From Collinsella sp. (GTDB lineage Bacteria > Actinomycetota > Coriobacteriia > Coriobacteriales > Coriobacteriaceae): DNA of 51,441 bases. The stretch covers positions 1-51,441 of the forward strand of contig WGSL01000008.1 of the NCBI GenBank assembly GCA_014871665.1. Direction: 5' to 3'. Positions within the stretch are counted from its first letter, which is position 1. Each line of letters begins with the position of its first letter. Positions 1 through 8,856 of the stretch are shown here, piece after piece. The translations under genes were made by a program, and so were the position numbers. Under the pieces are notes generated by a model, which worked only from the letters and a program-made list of their open reading frames with translations, did not search any database and was not told where the DNA came from.

Positions 1-473
1 CGGCCGCCCACCGTGCCACGACCGGCCCCGAGATCTGGGACGACACCGACGGCCAGGTCGACATTTTCGTCGCCGGCGTTGGCACCGGCGGTACCGTGAC
101 CGGCGTGGGCGAATTCCTCAAGGAGCAGAACCCCGAGATTCAGGTCGTCGCCGTTGAGCCCGCCACCTCACCGGTGCTCTCTAAGGGCCAGGCCGGCCCG
201 CACAAGATCCAGGGCATCGGTGCCGGCTTTGTGCCCGACGTCCTCGACACCCAGGTCTACGACGAGATCATCCCCGTCGAGAACGACGACGCCTTTGCCA
301 CCGGCCGCGCCGTGGGCCACAAGGAGGGCGTGCTCGTGGGCATTTCGTCCGGTGCCGCCGTGTGGGCCGCACTGCAACTGGCCAAGCGCCCCGAGAACGA
401 GGGCAAGACCATCGTGGCCCTGCTTGCCGACACCGGCGAGCGCTACCTGTCCACGGCGCTCTTCCAGGACTAA
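1..473 (+). CDS. cysK: Cysteine synthase A, C-terminal part (5' end outside window)
   Basis: O-acetylserine sulfhydrylase, a PLP enzyme that makes cysteine from O-acetylserine and sulfide in the cytoplasm. The frame is open from base 3, and the start lies before the window, so about 156 C-terminal residues are visible. The glycine-rich loop GVGTGGTVTGVG, which holds the PLP phosphate in fold-type II enzymes, is present. It is followed by the family-typical segments VAVEPATSPVLS, KIQGIGAGFVPDVLD and GISSGAAVWAA, and the short tail DTGERYLSTALF found at the end of CysK. A rho-independent terminator lies about 115 bp downstream. Cystathionine beta-synthase-like paralogues share this fold, but the tail favours CysK. 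Confidence 0.93.
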   Translation, partial: AAHRATTGPEIWDDTDGQVDIFVAGVGTGGTVTGVGEFLKEQNPEIQVVAVEPATSPVLSKGQAGPHKIQGIGAGFVPDVLDTQVYDEIIPVENDDAFATGRAVGHKEGVLVGISSGAAVWAALQLAKRPENEGKTIVALLADTGERYLSTALFQD

Positions 474-586
474 GGGCCCGTCACTTGTCGATAGGCCCAA
501 GGCACGCCGGTCTACCCTCTCTTCTGGCCGCCTGAGCCCATCTCGTTAGGGTGTCCCACACGACGCCCGAACTTGCTACAATGTCT

Positions 587-625
587 GCGGCGCGGAACCA
601 GCCTCCCGCGCCGCTTTTCTTTTTT
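587..625 (+). terminator. Rho-independent terminator after cysK, or mnmA leader hairpin
   Basis: A perfect 9-bp stem (GCGGCGCGG at 587-595 with CCGCGCCGC at 606-614) is followed by a T-rich run (TTTTCTTTTTT). It most simply ends the cysK transcript. A TACAAT at 577-582 sits just upstream and could be the -10 of an mnmA promoter. In that case the hairpin would lie in the mnmA 5' leader. No convincing -35 was seen. Confidence 0.8.
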
Positions 626-654
626 GGCCACATGCCACCAAGGAGAACCTCCCC

Positions 655-1755
655 ATGCACAACAAGCGCGTGCTCGTCGCCATGAGCGGCGGCGTCGATT
701 CCAGCGTGACCGCGTACCTGCTCAAAAGCCAGGGCTACGAATGCGTCGGTGCCACCATGCGCCTCACCTGCCCCGCACCCGACCCCGCCACGGGCACGAG
801 TAAGGTCGGCCGCGACATCGCCGACGCGAAGGCGGTCGCCGAGCGTCTGGGGATACCCCATCATGTGCTCGACCTGCAGCAGACCTTCGACCGCAGTGTT
901 ATCGAGCGCTTTGTGAACGCCTACCAGGAGGGGCTGACGCCCAACCCGTGCATTATCTGCAACCGCCACATTAAGTTTGGCGCACTGCTCGATGCGGCGC
1001 TGGACATGGGCTGCGACTACATCGCAACGGGACATTACGCCAAAACAAGCCAGGCGGCAGACGGCACCTGGCAGCTACATCGCGGCGAGGACCCCAAAAA
1101 GGACCAAAGCTACTTTTTGTATTCACTTACGCAGGAGCGCCTGGCGCACACGATCTTTCCGCTGGCTGGCCTGGACAAAGAGCGCGACGTGCGCCGCATA
1201 GCCGCCGAGCAGGGCTTTACCAACGCCCAGAAGGCCGAAAGCGAGGACATCTGCTTTATCGCGGACGGTGACTACGCAGGCTATATCGAGCGCCGCTGCG
1301 GACATGCCGCTGCACCGGGCGACATTGTGTGGCGCGACGGCAGCGTGGTCGGGCACCACAACGGCGCGCTGCGCTACACCATCGGCCAGCGCAAGGGCCT
1401 GGGCGTCGCGATGGCGCATCCCGTGTATGTGACGGGCGTCGACGCCGCCAACAACACCGTGCATCTGGGTGAGGCCGAGGACCTGACCGCCGCTGCCCTC
1501 ACGGCCGATGAGTGGATCTGGAGCGCGCCGGACGCACGCATGGAGGCGGAGCTCGACGCCGGCGGCATTCGCGTAGGTGCCAAGTACCGCTACCGTCAAA
1601 AGGACCAGGCAGCGACCCTTACGCGTGACGCCGACGGACAAATGCTGCTAACTTTTGACGAGCCGCAACGAGCCATCGCCCCCGGCCAAGCCGTCGTCGT
1701 CTATCGCGGCGACATCGTCCTGGGTGGCGGTACGGTGACCGGCGCACTTAAGTAG
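655..1755 (+). CDS. mnmA: tRNA-specific 2-thiouridylase MnmA
   Basis: Thiolates U34 of the tRNAs for Lys, Glu and Gln, using ATP and persulfide sulfur. The N-terminus carries the PP-loop SGGVDSS (residues 11-17). The catalytic cysteine lies in NPCIICN (Cys102, with Cys99 beside it) and the second catalytic cysteine in SEDICFI (Cys200), both at the usual positions. GHYAK and the C-terminal beta-barrel region with GQRKGLGV also fit. At 366 aa it has normal length. The start is supported by AAGGAGAA upstream of ATG 655. It converges on the HipA-like gene with only 8 bp between the stop codons. Confidence 0.97.
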   Translation: MHNKRVLVAMSGGVDSSVTAYLLKSQGYECVGATMRLTCPAPDPATGTSKVGRDIADAKAVAERLGIPHHVLDLQQTFDRSVIERFVNAYQEGLTPNPCIICNRHIKFGALLDAALDMGCDYIATGHYAKTSQAADGTWQLHRGEDPKKDQSYFLYSLTQERLAHTIFPLAGLDKERDVRRIAAEQGFTNAQKAESEDICFIADGDYAGYIERRCGHAAAPGDIVWRDGSVVGHHNGALRYTIGQRKGLGVAMAHPVYVTGVDAANNTVHLGEAEDLTAAALTADEWIWSAPDARMEAELDAGGIRVGAKYRYRQKDQAATLTRDADGQMLLTFDEPQRAIAPGQAVVVYRGDIVLGGGTVTGALK

Positions 1756-1763
1756 CCGCAGGT

Positions 1764-3137
1764 TTATCGCTGCACGTGTCGAAGCACCTCAACAGCGGCA
1801 CTAACCTCGATTACGCGACGCTCGAGGCCGCGGCAAATGGCCTCGAGTCGACCCTCCGCCGTCGCCCATTCGCTCTGCGAAAGAATCTCGATCGCCTCAT
1901 CAACAAATCCGTTGAGCCGCGATGGATCGAACCAATCGACCGAGTCCGCAAGCGCCAGCTGGACGGAAGGGTCGGGCCCAAACGGCTTAGCGGAAAACCC
2001 AAACTCCCCAGCTGCGAGCACGGCAGTTGATACGTTGTACCACAGGCAGTTGCCGCTATCGAACAGCGGGGCAGGCCTTAGCTCCAGGGTGTCGACATTG
2101 CGGATGATGCCGAAGTTTCGCCAATGGCGGTCGCTGTTGGCCAAAAGGGCATCGCAGACAATCATCTGCGACATAGACCTTCTCACGGCAGCCTCGTCTG
2201 CTCCATGCTTACCAAGGAAGCGGCAGTACCGGTCGTACGTCGAGTTTCCCCGCTGGCTACCAAGTGCGCCCTTAACGGAAACAGCCGGAACGTATTCCTC
2301 GCGGCCGTCAAGAAAGTCGTCGCACAGACACACAGGGCCATCGAACATCCGCTCAACCGTATAAGGAACAAACTCGCCCTCCGACAGCAAGCGACGATGC
2401 AGGGCCGTTGCAACCGCCTCGTTAAAGGGCCGTTGGTCGTCCATGCCGCACCCCTTGACCAGAACGCGAACACCGTTGCGAATCATCCACGATTTAGGAA
2501 GCTCGCCCTCGGATGTGTTGTCGGGATTTTTAAGACCGATGCCTTCCAGCCAACCCGAACGCTCTTCGGACGCCGATCGCTCAAAATCGTTCTCGAAGTA
2601 ATTGAGGTTTCGCCATTCGAACCCGTCGCATTCTGCCGGCCGCAGCCAATAACAATCCGAAAGTGATAGGCCCAGGCACCGAACCGGAACCTCAACGCCG
2701 TTAGCAATCCCCAGCTCGCGGTAGCGCGAAATAAGCCCAGGGCGAACATCGGGCACCGACCGATGGCTCCACCACACGTTGAGCTCCCGTTTATTCACCG
2801 TAGGAGAAGAGCTCGAGCACGTGCCAAACGGCATCCTCTGCGCATCGAGTACCTCGGCGATTTCGAAGGGAAACTCACGCGTCGGATCAAATGAGACACG
2901 CGCAACCTCGTAATCGGCGGACATCAGCGTAAACTTGCGCCCCACATCGGCCGCAGGACGGCGTCCACGTTTGCGGACCTTTTGATAAGCGACCGCGGAA
3001 TTGTACTCGACCATCTTCCGTCCGCCCACAATATCGCACGCGAGCGTTCCCGATGCGGCAAGTTGAGATATGCGGGCTTTCGTAACGCCCAGCAGGCGGG
3101 CAGCATCACCCATAGACAAGTACTCAGACGTATCCAT
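1764..3137 (-). CDS. HipA-like kinase with N-terminal helix-turn-helix
   Basis: Probable Ser/Thr kinase of the HipA/CtkA-like group. The first ~50 residues form a MerR/excisionase-type helix-turn-helix (SMGDAARLLGVTKARISQLAA). A middle segment is not recognised. The C-terminal half carries HipA landmarks: an NTSEGELPKSW nucleotide-loop-like segment, the catalytic-loop motif NSDRHWRNFGI and the metal-binding DSG. Classical HipA is repressed by a separate HipB; here no hipB lies alongside, and the DNA-binding part seems fused to the kinase. The ATG at 3137 is chosen because GAGGTG lies 9 nt upstream; GTG 3149 and ATG 3146 overlap or abut that ribosome site. Toxin activity is not shown by the sequence. 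Confidence 0.7.
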   Translation of the reverse strand: MDTSEYLSMGDAARLLGVTKARISQLAASGTLACDIVGGRKMVEYNSAVAYQKVRKRGRRPAADVGRKFTLMSADYEVARVSFDPTREFPFEIAEVLDAQRMPFGTCSSSSPTVNKRELNVWWSHRSVPDVRPGLISRYRELGIANGVEVPVRCLGLSLSDCYWLRPAECDGFEWRNLNYFENDFERSASEERSGWLEGIGLKNPDNTSEGELPKSWMIRNGVRVLVKGCGMDDQRPFNEAVATALHRRLLSEGEFVPYTVERMFDGPVCLCDDFLDGREEYVPAVSVKGALGSQRGNSTYDRYCRFLGKHGADEAAVRRSMSQMIVCDALLANSDRHWRNFGIIRNVDTLELRPAPLFDSGNCLWYNVSTAVLAAGEFGFSAKPFGPDPSVQLALADSVDWFDPSRLNGFVDEAIEILSQSEWATAEGRLEAICRGLERRVIEVSAAVEVLRHVQR

Positions 3138-3215
3138 ACACCGCATCACCTCGTTAAGTAATTTAAACGTTTAGTTAATAGATTACATGCATCATAATAC
3201 TAAACAACCCAAAGC

Positions 3216-3242
3216 GAAAAAAGGCCCGAGAAATCGGGCCTT
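3216..3242 (-). terminator. Terminator of the M42 peptidase gene
   Basis: A 9-bp stem AAGGCCCGA (3221-3229) / TCGGGCCTT (3234-3242) with a 4-nt loop is followed on the minus strand by a T-run (A-run 3217-3222 on the plus strand). It lies 34 bp beyond the peptidase stop and just upstream of the HipA-like gene. Confidence 0.85.
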
Positions 3243-3275
3243 AGCGATTGGTCAGCCGAGTCGCAAGCTACTCCC

Positions 3276-4319
3276 CTAGCGCTGAACGTAGGCGCGAACC
3301 AGCTCGTAGGTGTTGCGCACGCCGTCGATGTGGCTGCGCTCGTAGTTGTGGCTCGCGTACACGCCGGGGCCGATCAGGCCATGGCGAATGTCGTAGCCAG
3401 CCGAAAGCGTGGCCTCGACGTCCGAGCCGTAATGTGGGTACACATCGATCGCGTAGTCGAGCTCAAGCTCGCGCGCGATATTGGACAGCGCCGTCACCAG
3501 GTCGTAGTTGTACGGACCGCCCGAATCCTTGGCGCAAATCGACACCATACGCTCGGTGCAGCCCAGGTCGTCGCCCACGCAGCCCATGTCCACGCTGATC
3601 ATCTCGCGCGTATCGGCCGGCACAAAGGCACCGCCGTGGCCGACCTCCTCATACACGGTAAAGAGCAGCGAAACCTTACGCGAAAGCGTCACCTCACCAG
3701 CGGCGACGGCACGCGCCAAGCCCAGCAAAATGGCGGCCGACAGCTTGTCGTCCAAGAAGCGGCTCTTAATGTAGCCGCTCTCCGTCACTGTGGTGCGCGG
3801 GTCCATAGCGATGATGTCGCCGGTCTGAACACCCAGCTCGAGCACATCGTCCTTGCTGTCGACATTCTCATCGAGCAGGATCTCCATGTTCTTCTCGATG
3901 GTCTTGACCGGCTCATCGGCCACATGCGCCGAAGGCTCGGTGTTAAGGACCACGCCCGTGTAGACATTGCCGTCACGCGTGTAGACGGTGCAGTTCTCGC
4001 CATCGGCCGTGGACCACTGGTGCCCGCCGAGGGTCGTGGGGCGCAGGCGACCATTGTCCTTAATGGAGCGTACCATGGCGCCCAGGGTATCGACATGGCT
4101 CGCCAACACGAGCGGCTCACCCTCACCACCAAGCTCAACGAGCACATTGCCCTTATTGGAGCGATCGGGCCCAAAGCCCATATCGCGCAACGTCTCCATC
4201 AGATAATCAGTAGCCGCACGAGTAAACCCCGTAGGCGAAGCGATAGAAGTCAGCGTCTTAAGCTGTCCTGCGATATAGGAGAGCGTCTCCTCTAGAGAAG
4301 CATCAATATTAGAAGTCAT
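3276..4319 (-). CDS. M42 family metallopeptidase (glutamyl aminopeptidase type)
   Basis: Cytoplasmic dinuclear-metal aminopeptidase of the PepA/FrvX/tetrahedral aminopeptidase family, expected to trim peptides. Family landmarks occur in order: HVDTLGAMV (first metal His and Asp), FLDDKLSAAILL (bridging Asp), YEEVGHGG (catalytic Glu and ligand), VDMG, and SHNYERSHIDGV near the end (last His ligand). At 347 aa it has normal length. ATG 4319 is chosen because GGAAGG lies 6 nt upstream; an ATG at 4325 directly abuts that site. It stands alone, with its own terminator. Substrate specificity cannot be read from the sequence. Confidence 0.92.
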   Translation of the reverse strand: MTSNIDASLEETLSYIAGQLKTLTSIASPTGFTRAATDYLMETLRDMGFGPDRSNKGNVLVELGGEGEPLVLASHVDTLGAMVRSIKDNGRLRPTTLGGHQWSTADGENCTVYTRDGNVYTGVVLNTEPSAHVADEPVKTIEKNMEILLDENVDSKDDVLELGVQTGDIIAMDPRTTVTESGYIKSRFLDDKLSAAILLGLARAVAAGEVTLSRKVSLLFTVYEEVGHGGAFVPADTREMISVDMGCVGDDLGCTERMVSICAKDSGGPYNYDLVTALSNIARELELDYAIDVYPHYGSDVEATLSAGYDIRHGLIGPGVYASHNYERSHIDGVRNTYELVRAYVQR

Positions 4320-4529
4320 ATGCATCCTTCCAAGTAAAACTAAGACCGAGTCCCGATTTTAACCGTTCTGCACGTGCAATGCCCCAGGAGCCGAGCCGAC
4401 TCCAGACGTCCCCGCACCGGTTTTGTGCACGTGCACGGTTTACAATCCCAATCTTGCATAAATCCTATCGGTATCTGCATAGAAATGAGGCATCTTTTTG
4501 CTTCGTCTCAGGGTGCCCCACCTTGGACC

Positions 4530-4762
4530 GTGCAAAAAACGGACTATTCAGCACCGTGGGCCCAACGGCCCCATCGCGAACGACAAAACGACGCGGTTAC
4601 AGCAGTGTTGCAGGTCGTCGCGAAGCAAAAACTCAGTAACAACCCCCTCCACTCATCGATAGCCCGCTCACAATGGCTGTCGATGGGCGCCTGCGGGCCA
4701 CTACGGCCTATTCACAACGTTATGCATTTTTAAGAGCTTGCTGAATACTCCCAAAAATGCAC
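4530..4762. repeat. 233-bp intergenic element with paired terminal arms (copy 1)
   Basis: Main content of the 600-bp gap between the M42 peptidase start and the fucO terminator. The left arm (4530-4553, GTGCAAAAAACGGACTATTC + AGCA) and the inverted right arm (4739-4762) match a second copy at 28352-28584. On its own strand the right arm reads GTGCATTTTTGGGAGTATTC + AGCA, so the A-run is flipped to a T-run. Strong internal hairpin: 4654-4664 with 4675-4685 (11 pairs, one G-T). A second stem: 4575-4584 with 4614-4622. No convincing gene was found in the gap. Confidence 0.6.
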
Positions 4763-4836
4763 GCTGGGAAGTGCACCACCTATCCACAGCAGACAGTACA
4801 CCTTGGTTTTGCCCGTCTCAGGGCATCGACGCAGCA

Positions 4837-4870
4837 CAAAAAGCCCCGCCGTGCGTAGCACGGCGGGGCC
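4837..4870 (-). terminator. Terminator of fucO-like gene
   Basis: A 12-bp stem GCCCCGCCGTGC/GCACGGCGGGGC around a GTA loop (4843-4869). On the minus strand it is followed by TTTTT (A-run 4838-4842). It lies about 50 bp past the stop codon of the dehydrogenase. Confidence 0.9.
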
Positions 4871-4922
4871 ATCGACAAGTCAAAAAACCATACGCCTACG
4901 GGCGAAGGAGCACCAAATTAAG

Positions 4923-6089
4923 CTAGGCAGCCGGGCAGATCTTCTTGAAGAGCTCGATGACGTCGTCGAGCGTTGCCTCGCGCGGGTTACCCGGGAAGCA
5001 GGCGTCGGCCATGGCGTCCTTGGCCAGGACCTCGATCTCGTCAGCCTTCATGGCCTCGCAGACGTGCGGGATGTTCACGTCGGCGGAGAGCTGCTTGACG
5101 GCGGCGATGGCGGCATCGGCGGCCTCGTCGGTGCTCATGCCCGTGGTGTCAACGCCCATGGCGACGGCGACCTTGGCCAGGCGCTCGGCGCAAACCGGCT
5201 TGTTGAACTCCATGGCGATCGGCAGCAGCATGGCGCAGGCGACGCCGTGCGGGGTGTCGTAGTGAGCGGACAGGGTGTGAGCCATGGCGTGGTCGATGCC
5301 CAGGCCGACATTGGAGAAGCCCATGCCGGCGACATACTGGCCAAGAGCCATGCCCTCGCGGCCGGAGCCGGGCTGACCGGACTTGGCCTCGGCAACGGAG
5401 TCGCGCAGGTTCTCGCTGATCAGCTTAATAGCCTCAAAGTGGAACATGTCGGAAAGCTCCCAAGCGCCCTTGGTGGTGTAGCCCTCGATGGCGTGGGTCA
5501 GTGCGTCCATGCCAGTGGAAGCGGTCAGGCCGGCGGGCATGGAAGCCATCATGTCGGGATCGACGACAGCAACCTCGGGGGCATCGTTGGTGTCGACGCA
5601 CACGAACTTGCGGACCTTCTCGGGGTCGGTGATGACGTAGTTGATGGTCACCTCGGCAGCAGTACCGGCGGTCGTCGGCACAGCGATGGTGAACACGGCG
5701 TGGTTCTTAGTGGGAGCAACGCCCTCGAGGCTGCGGACATCGGCGAACTCGGGGTTGTTGATAATAATGCCGATGGCCTTGGCGGTGTCCATGGAAGAGC
5801 CGCCACCGATGGTCACGATAGCGTCAGCCTCGGCGGCCTTGAAGGCCTCGACGCCGTCCTTGACGTTCTGGATGGTGGGGTTGGGCTTGATCTCGGAGTA
5901 GAGGCTCCAAGCGATGCCGGCAGCGTCGAGCTCGTCGGTCACCTTGGCGGTAACGCCAAACTTGACCAGATCGGGGTCGGAGCAGACGAAGATCTTCTTG
6001 TAGCCGCGACGCTGGAGCTCGCCGGGGATCTCCTTGATGGCGCCGGAACCATGATAAGAGATGGTATTGAGAACGAAACGATTAGCCAT
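4923..6089 (-). CDS. fucO: Iron-containing alcohol dehydrogenase, lactaldehyde reductase type
   Basis: Group III Fe-dependent alcohol dehydrogenase, most like L-1,2-propanediol oxidoreductase (FucO), which reduces lactaldehyde to propanediol with NADH during anaerobic fucose or rhamnose use. The nucleotide loop GGGSSMDTAKAIG and the FucO-like block NNPEFADVRSLEG...PTTAGTAAEVTINYVITD are present. The metal ligands are in TGMDALTHAIEGY (Asp and His), DHAMAHTLSAHYDTPHG (two His). At 388 aa the length is right. ATG 6089 follows GGGAGG with 7 nt spacing, and the product begins MANRF, as E. coli FucO begins MANR. No fucose genes are adjacent, so the true aldehyde substrate is uncertain. Confidence 0.82.
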   Translation of the reverse strand: MANRFVLNTISYHGSGAIKEIPGELQRRGYKKIFVCSDPDLVKFGVTAKVTDELDAAGIAWSLYSEIKPNPTIQNVKDGVEAFKAAEADAIVTIGGGSSMDTAKAIGIIINNPEFADVRSLEGVAPTKNHAVFTIAVPTTAGTAAEVTINYVITDPEKVRKFVCVDTNDAPEVAVVDPDMMASMPAGLTASTGMDALTHAIEGYTTKGAWELSDMFHFEAIKLISENLRDSVAEAKSGQPGSGREGMALGQYVAGMGFSNVGLGIDHAMAHTLSAHYDTPHGVACAMLLPIAMEFNKPVCAERLAKVAVAMGVDTTGMSTDEAADAAIAAVKQLSADVNIPHVCEAMKADEIEVLAKDAMADACFPGNPREATLDDVIELFKKICPAA

Positions 6090-6409
6090 TGATAGCCTCC
6101 CATCGTGTGCGGGGCACCCATTACGCCCCACGCTATGAGTCCCATCCTAACGCTTTTGAAACGAAAAACACGTGAGAACGTCAAATTAGTTAAAGCGTTT
6201 CAACATGATAACGGAGTCCTAGACCTTCCCTCCCGACAGCAGCGAAGGCTAGATTATAGAAGCAATCGCCCAAAGGATACGACCACTCAGTCTATAAATT
6301 GTTTCTGTTTTAGCAATATATGTTTGACAATACGTTTATAAATGGTTACCTTATAGTAAACATCTTAGTTCACTAAAATAACATTAGTGAAATGAAAGAG
6401 GCGGTAGAG
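6090..6409. promoter_or_regulatory. Divergent promoter region of fucO-like gene and RiPP operon
   Basis: A 320-bp region that becomes markedly AT-rich towards the right. An inverted pair TTGAAACG (6156-6163) / CGTTTCAA (6196-6203) lies 67-114 bp before the dehydrogenase start and could be an operator of a LacI-type regulator. Near the RiPP operon there is a TTGACA (6324-6329) and a TATAGT (6352-6357). Their 22-bp spacing is too long for a standard promoter, so the start site is not assigned. Confidence 0.4.
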
Positions 6410-7837
6410 ATGTTAGTTCTACCCATAAAGACCCTCTTGGGCCACTACATTTATGATGCCAATCGAAACGAGATACTTGCAGTAAGCAAAGATCTCTTCA
6501 ATTACATCTCAGAAGTCCAAGCAGGCGAAGTTTGCCCCGACTCCTATAAAACAGACCAAGAATTCCAGTTACTACAATCATGTGGCTACTGCTGCGATTC
6601 GCCATTGCAGGATGTCGCTTATCCATCAATTGACCTTTTGAAAGTTAAGCTGGAAAGAAATTTACGGATGATAACCCTTCAGCTGACTCAATCTTGCAAC
6701 TTCCGATGTGATTACTGTATCTATTCCGAAAACTCCTTATACAACAGAACCCACAGTCATAACTCTATGTCTGTTTCGACGGCCAAACATGCAATCGAAT
6801 TCTTTAAGATGCACTCGATTGACAACCCAAACCCGGTCGTAGCATTTTATGGAGGAGAACCTCTCCTTCGATTTAGTGAAATTATGCTAATTACTCAATA
6901 TGCAGAACAGGTATTTGAAGGAAAACACATCTCATTTCGAATTACAACCAATTGCTCTCTTTTATCTGAAGATATGGTTAAATTCTTCTTCGATTCTGGA
7001 CATGAATTCTATTTGCTAATCAGTCTTGACGGGCCGCAGCAAATCCATGATAAGTCTAGGCATTACGCTAATGGTGAGTCCTCATACCAAGCAGTTATAG
7101 ACAATGTTCATATGATTTTAGACAACCATCCTGAACGCAACAAATATATTCATTTTAATGCCGTAGTCGACACGAACAACATCTATAAAACAGTCTCTTC
7201 CTTTATAAATGATAAGGATATCGAGGCTTGCGATGTTCAATTCAACTACTTGGAACGCAACGGACGTATCGCCCCCTACAATGACAAGTTCTCAAGTCAA
7301 CTGAATTACGCCTTATTTAAAGCAAGAATTATGGACGAGCGCAAGATCGAAAAAGGAAACTGCAGCGATAGGCTCGCTTCATATACGCTTGCAAGCATCA
7401 ACCAAAACATTAAGCGATTTGCACCTTCGAACATCCCAACAAAAGCTATACCCGGTGGTCCATGCGAGCCAGGAGTTACGCGTCTATTTGTGACAACAGC
7501 AGGAGCGCTTCTTCCTTGCGAAAGGGTCAGCGAAACAACCAAGGACATGTATATCGGCACATTGGATTCAGGATTTGATTTAGGTCAAATTGAAAAGATG
7601 ATCAATGTTTCAAAGCTGACCAGCGATTCATGTAAAAAATGTTGGGCATTTCAGCTGTGCACTCAATGCATTAAAAGCGCAGATTGCAAAGGAGTAATTA
7701 GCCCTGATTACAAACGAACAGCATGCGACAACTCAAAACGAATTGCCTTTGATCGACTTAATCAGAAAATACTTCGCTTTGAGCTTCATAGACACGAAGT
7801 GTCCATTACAACGGCTCTTAAAAGGAACAAGCGATAA
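6410..7837 (+). CDS. Radical SAM/SPASM Cys-rich peptide maturase (CcpM-like)
   Basis: Predicted to modify the small Cys-rich peptide encoded at 9145 using S-adenosylmethionine radical chemistry, probably thioether formation. The radical SAM cluster motif is CNFRCDYC (Cys96, 100, 103), followed by FYGGEPLL. The C-terminal third is a cysteine-rich SPASM-type domain (GGPCEPG, LLPCERV, SCKKCWAFQLCTQC, DCKG, ACDNSK) that would bind auxiliary 4Fe-4S clusters. The N-terminal ~80 residues may be a peptide-recognition region. ATG 6410 is preferred: AAAGAGG lies 8 nt upstream, while ATG 6392 has no ribosome site. The gene is AT-rich and starts a tight operon with the next four genes. The neighbours match the Clo7bot/CcpM peptide systems of Clostridia as I recall them. 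Confidence 0.85.
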   Translation: MLVLPIKTLLGHYIYDANRNEILAVSKDLFNYISEVQAGEVCPDSYKTDQEFQLLQSCGYCCDSPLQDVAYPSIDLLKVKLERNLRMITLQLTQSCNFRCDYCIYSENSLYNRTHSHNSMSVSTAKHAIEFFKMHSIDNPNPVVAFYGGEPLLRFSEIMLITQYAEQVFEGKHISFRITTNCSLLSEDMVKFFFDSGHEFYLLISLDGPQQIHDKSRHYANGESSYQAVIDNVHMILDNHPERNKYIHFNAVVDTNNIYKTVSSFINDKDIEACDVQFNYLERNGRIAPYNDKFSSQLNYALFKARIMDERKIEKGNCSDRLASYTLASINQNIKRFAPSNIPTKAIPGGPCEPGVTRLFVTTAGALLPCERVSETTKDMYIGTLDSGFDLGQIEKMINVSKLTSDSCKKCWAFQLCTQCIKSADCKGVISPDYKRTACDNSKRIAFDRLNQKILRFELHRHEVSITTALKRNKR

Positions 7838-7842
7838 TAATC

Positions 7843-8856
7843 ATGAAGACAATTGGACTTATATCTTTCACGAGAGCTGACTATCCTCTTCTAATTGGAT
7901 TGCTAGGAGTTGGCTACAATATTCGGGTATCAACACCATGCGGCATTCTACCGGACGGCGTAGATGTTGCCAACCTTGTTAATTGCAAAGAAATTGGCAT
8001 AAGAAATCGAATTAACTATGTAACGACAATCGATGAATCAGACCTGGTTGTCGTTTTATCGACGAAAGAAAGCGCCACAGGACTCATAGAATTTAGTAAA
8101 CACGCTGAAACCTATGCACATTCTGTAAATAAGAAGGTTGTCAGCCAACTCGCCACTGAACAAATTGAGTCTAGCAAAAGCGACATGCAGGAATTAGCCC
8201 TGATACCAAAAATTGTTGTCGGGAATCTATATACACCCGCCGATTCAACAATTACGTTTAGTAGCATCGTTAGCGAGATGAGAAAGCACCATCCCAATCT
8301 ATGCGCTTTGAGCTTCAATCCTTTAAATGAAATCTGGGGCTGCAACACCCTTAGTTTTGATGGTGGCCAATCCGCCGTCATCAAAATGAATGAGCAGATC
8401 AACATCATCATTGAGAATGATAAATCCGACCTAGCTCTATTAGAAACGCCCAATGTGCTTATGAAATACGACGACCACATTTACGGAGATTACGGATTAG
8501 GATCGATTGCTGCATGTCGAGCTTTCTGCCCTGACTTGGCCATTATCAATATCCCATACACGATAGCCGACTACGACATAATGCTTGGACTCATGCCCAT
8601 AATTGAAACGCTAACGCAAGCAGAGAAAGTTCAATTTGAAATTACAAACGAAGTACTTGACGCCACTGAAGGGTTGGAGACGCATAGGTTTCAAATAAGC
8701 TATTCATCTAGCGATAAAGCAATTCAAGCAGCAAGAGAACTTCGACTAAGAGGAATGCCCTGTTTCTCAGCCAGCTTAGATCCAGAAGAATCATTACTAT
8801 GCTGCAAAACAATCGAGAACGAGTTGTTTGATTTCGATATTGGGGTGCTGAAATGA
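7843..8856 (+). CDS. Peptide maturation system protein (TIGR04066-like)
   Basis: A 337-aa protein with no catalytic motif I can name. It resembles the family annotated as 'peptide maturation system protein, TIGR04066 family', which accompanies CcpM-type radical SAM maturases; I assign this from memory of sequence pattern plus context. The N-terminal third (IGLISFTRADYPLLIGLLGVGY) looks like a Rossmann-type nucleotide-fold segment. Later parts (LALLETPNVLMKYDDHIYGDYG, ACRAFCPDLAIINIPY) suggest GTPase-like or partner-binding folds, without clear P-loops. It starts 5 bp after the maturase and overlaps the next gene by 4 bp, so translation is coupled. Role: probable accessory subunit in modification or leader handling. 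Confidence 0.65.
   Translation: MKTIGLISFTRADYPLLIGLLGVGYNIRVSTPCGILPDGVDVANLVNCKEIGIRNRINYVTTIDESDLVVVLSTKESATGLIEFSKHAETYAHSVNKKVVSQLATEQIESSKSDMQELALIPKIVVGNLYTPADSTITFSSIVSEMRKHHPNLCALSFNPLNEIWGCNTLSFDGGQSAVIKMNEQINIIIENDKSDLALLETPNVLMKYDDHIYGDYGLGSIAACRAFCPDLAIINIPYTIADYDIMLGLMPIIETLTQAEKVQFEITNEVLDATEGLETHRFQISYSSSDKAIQAARELRLRGMPCFSASLDPEESLLCCKTIENELFDFDIGVLK

Noticed and set aside
4803..6092. A 429-codon plus-strand frame opposite the fucO-like gene
   Set aside because: It runs through the fucO terminator and the whole dehydrogenase in antisense. The Gly/Val/Asp-rich product is a codon shadow.
6324..6357. TTGACA / TATAGT as the RiPP operon promoter
   Set aside because: The 22-bp spacing is outside the usual range; kept only as a note in the upstream region entry.
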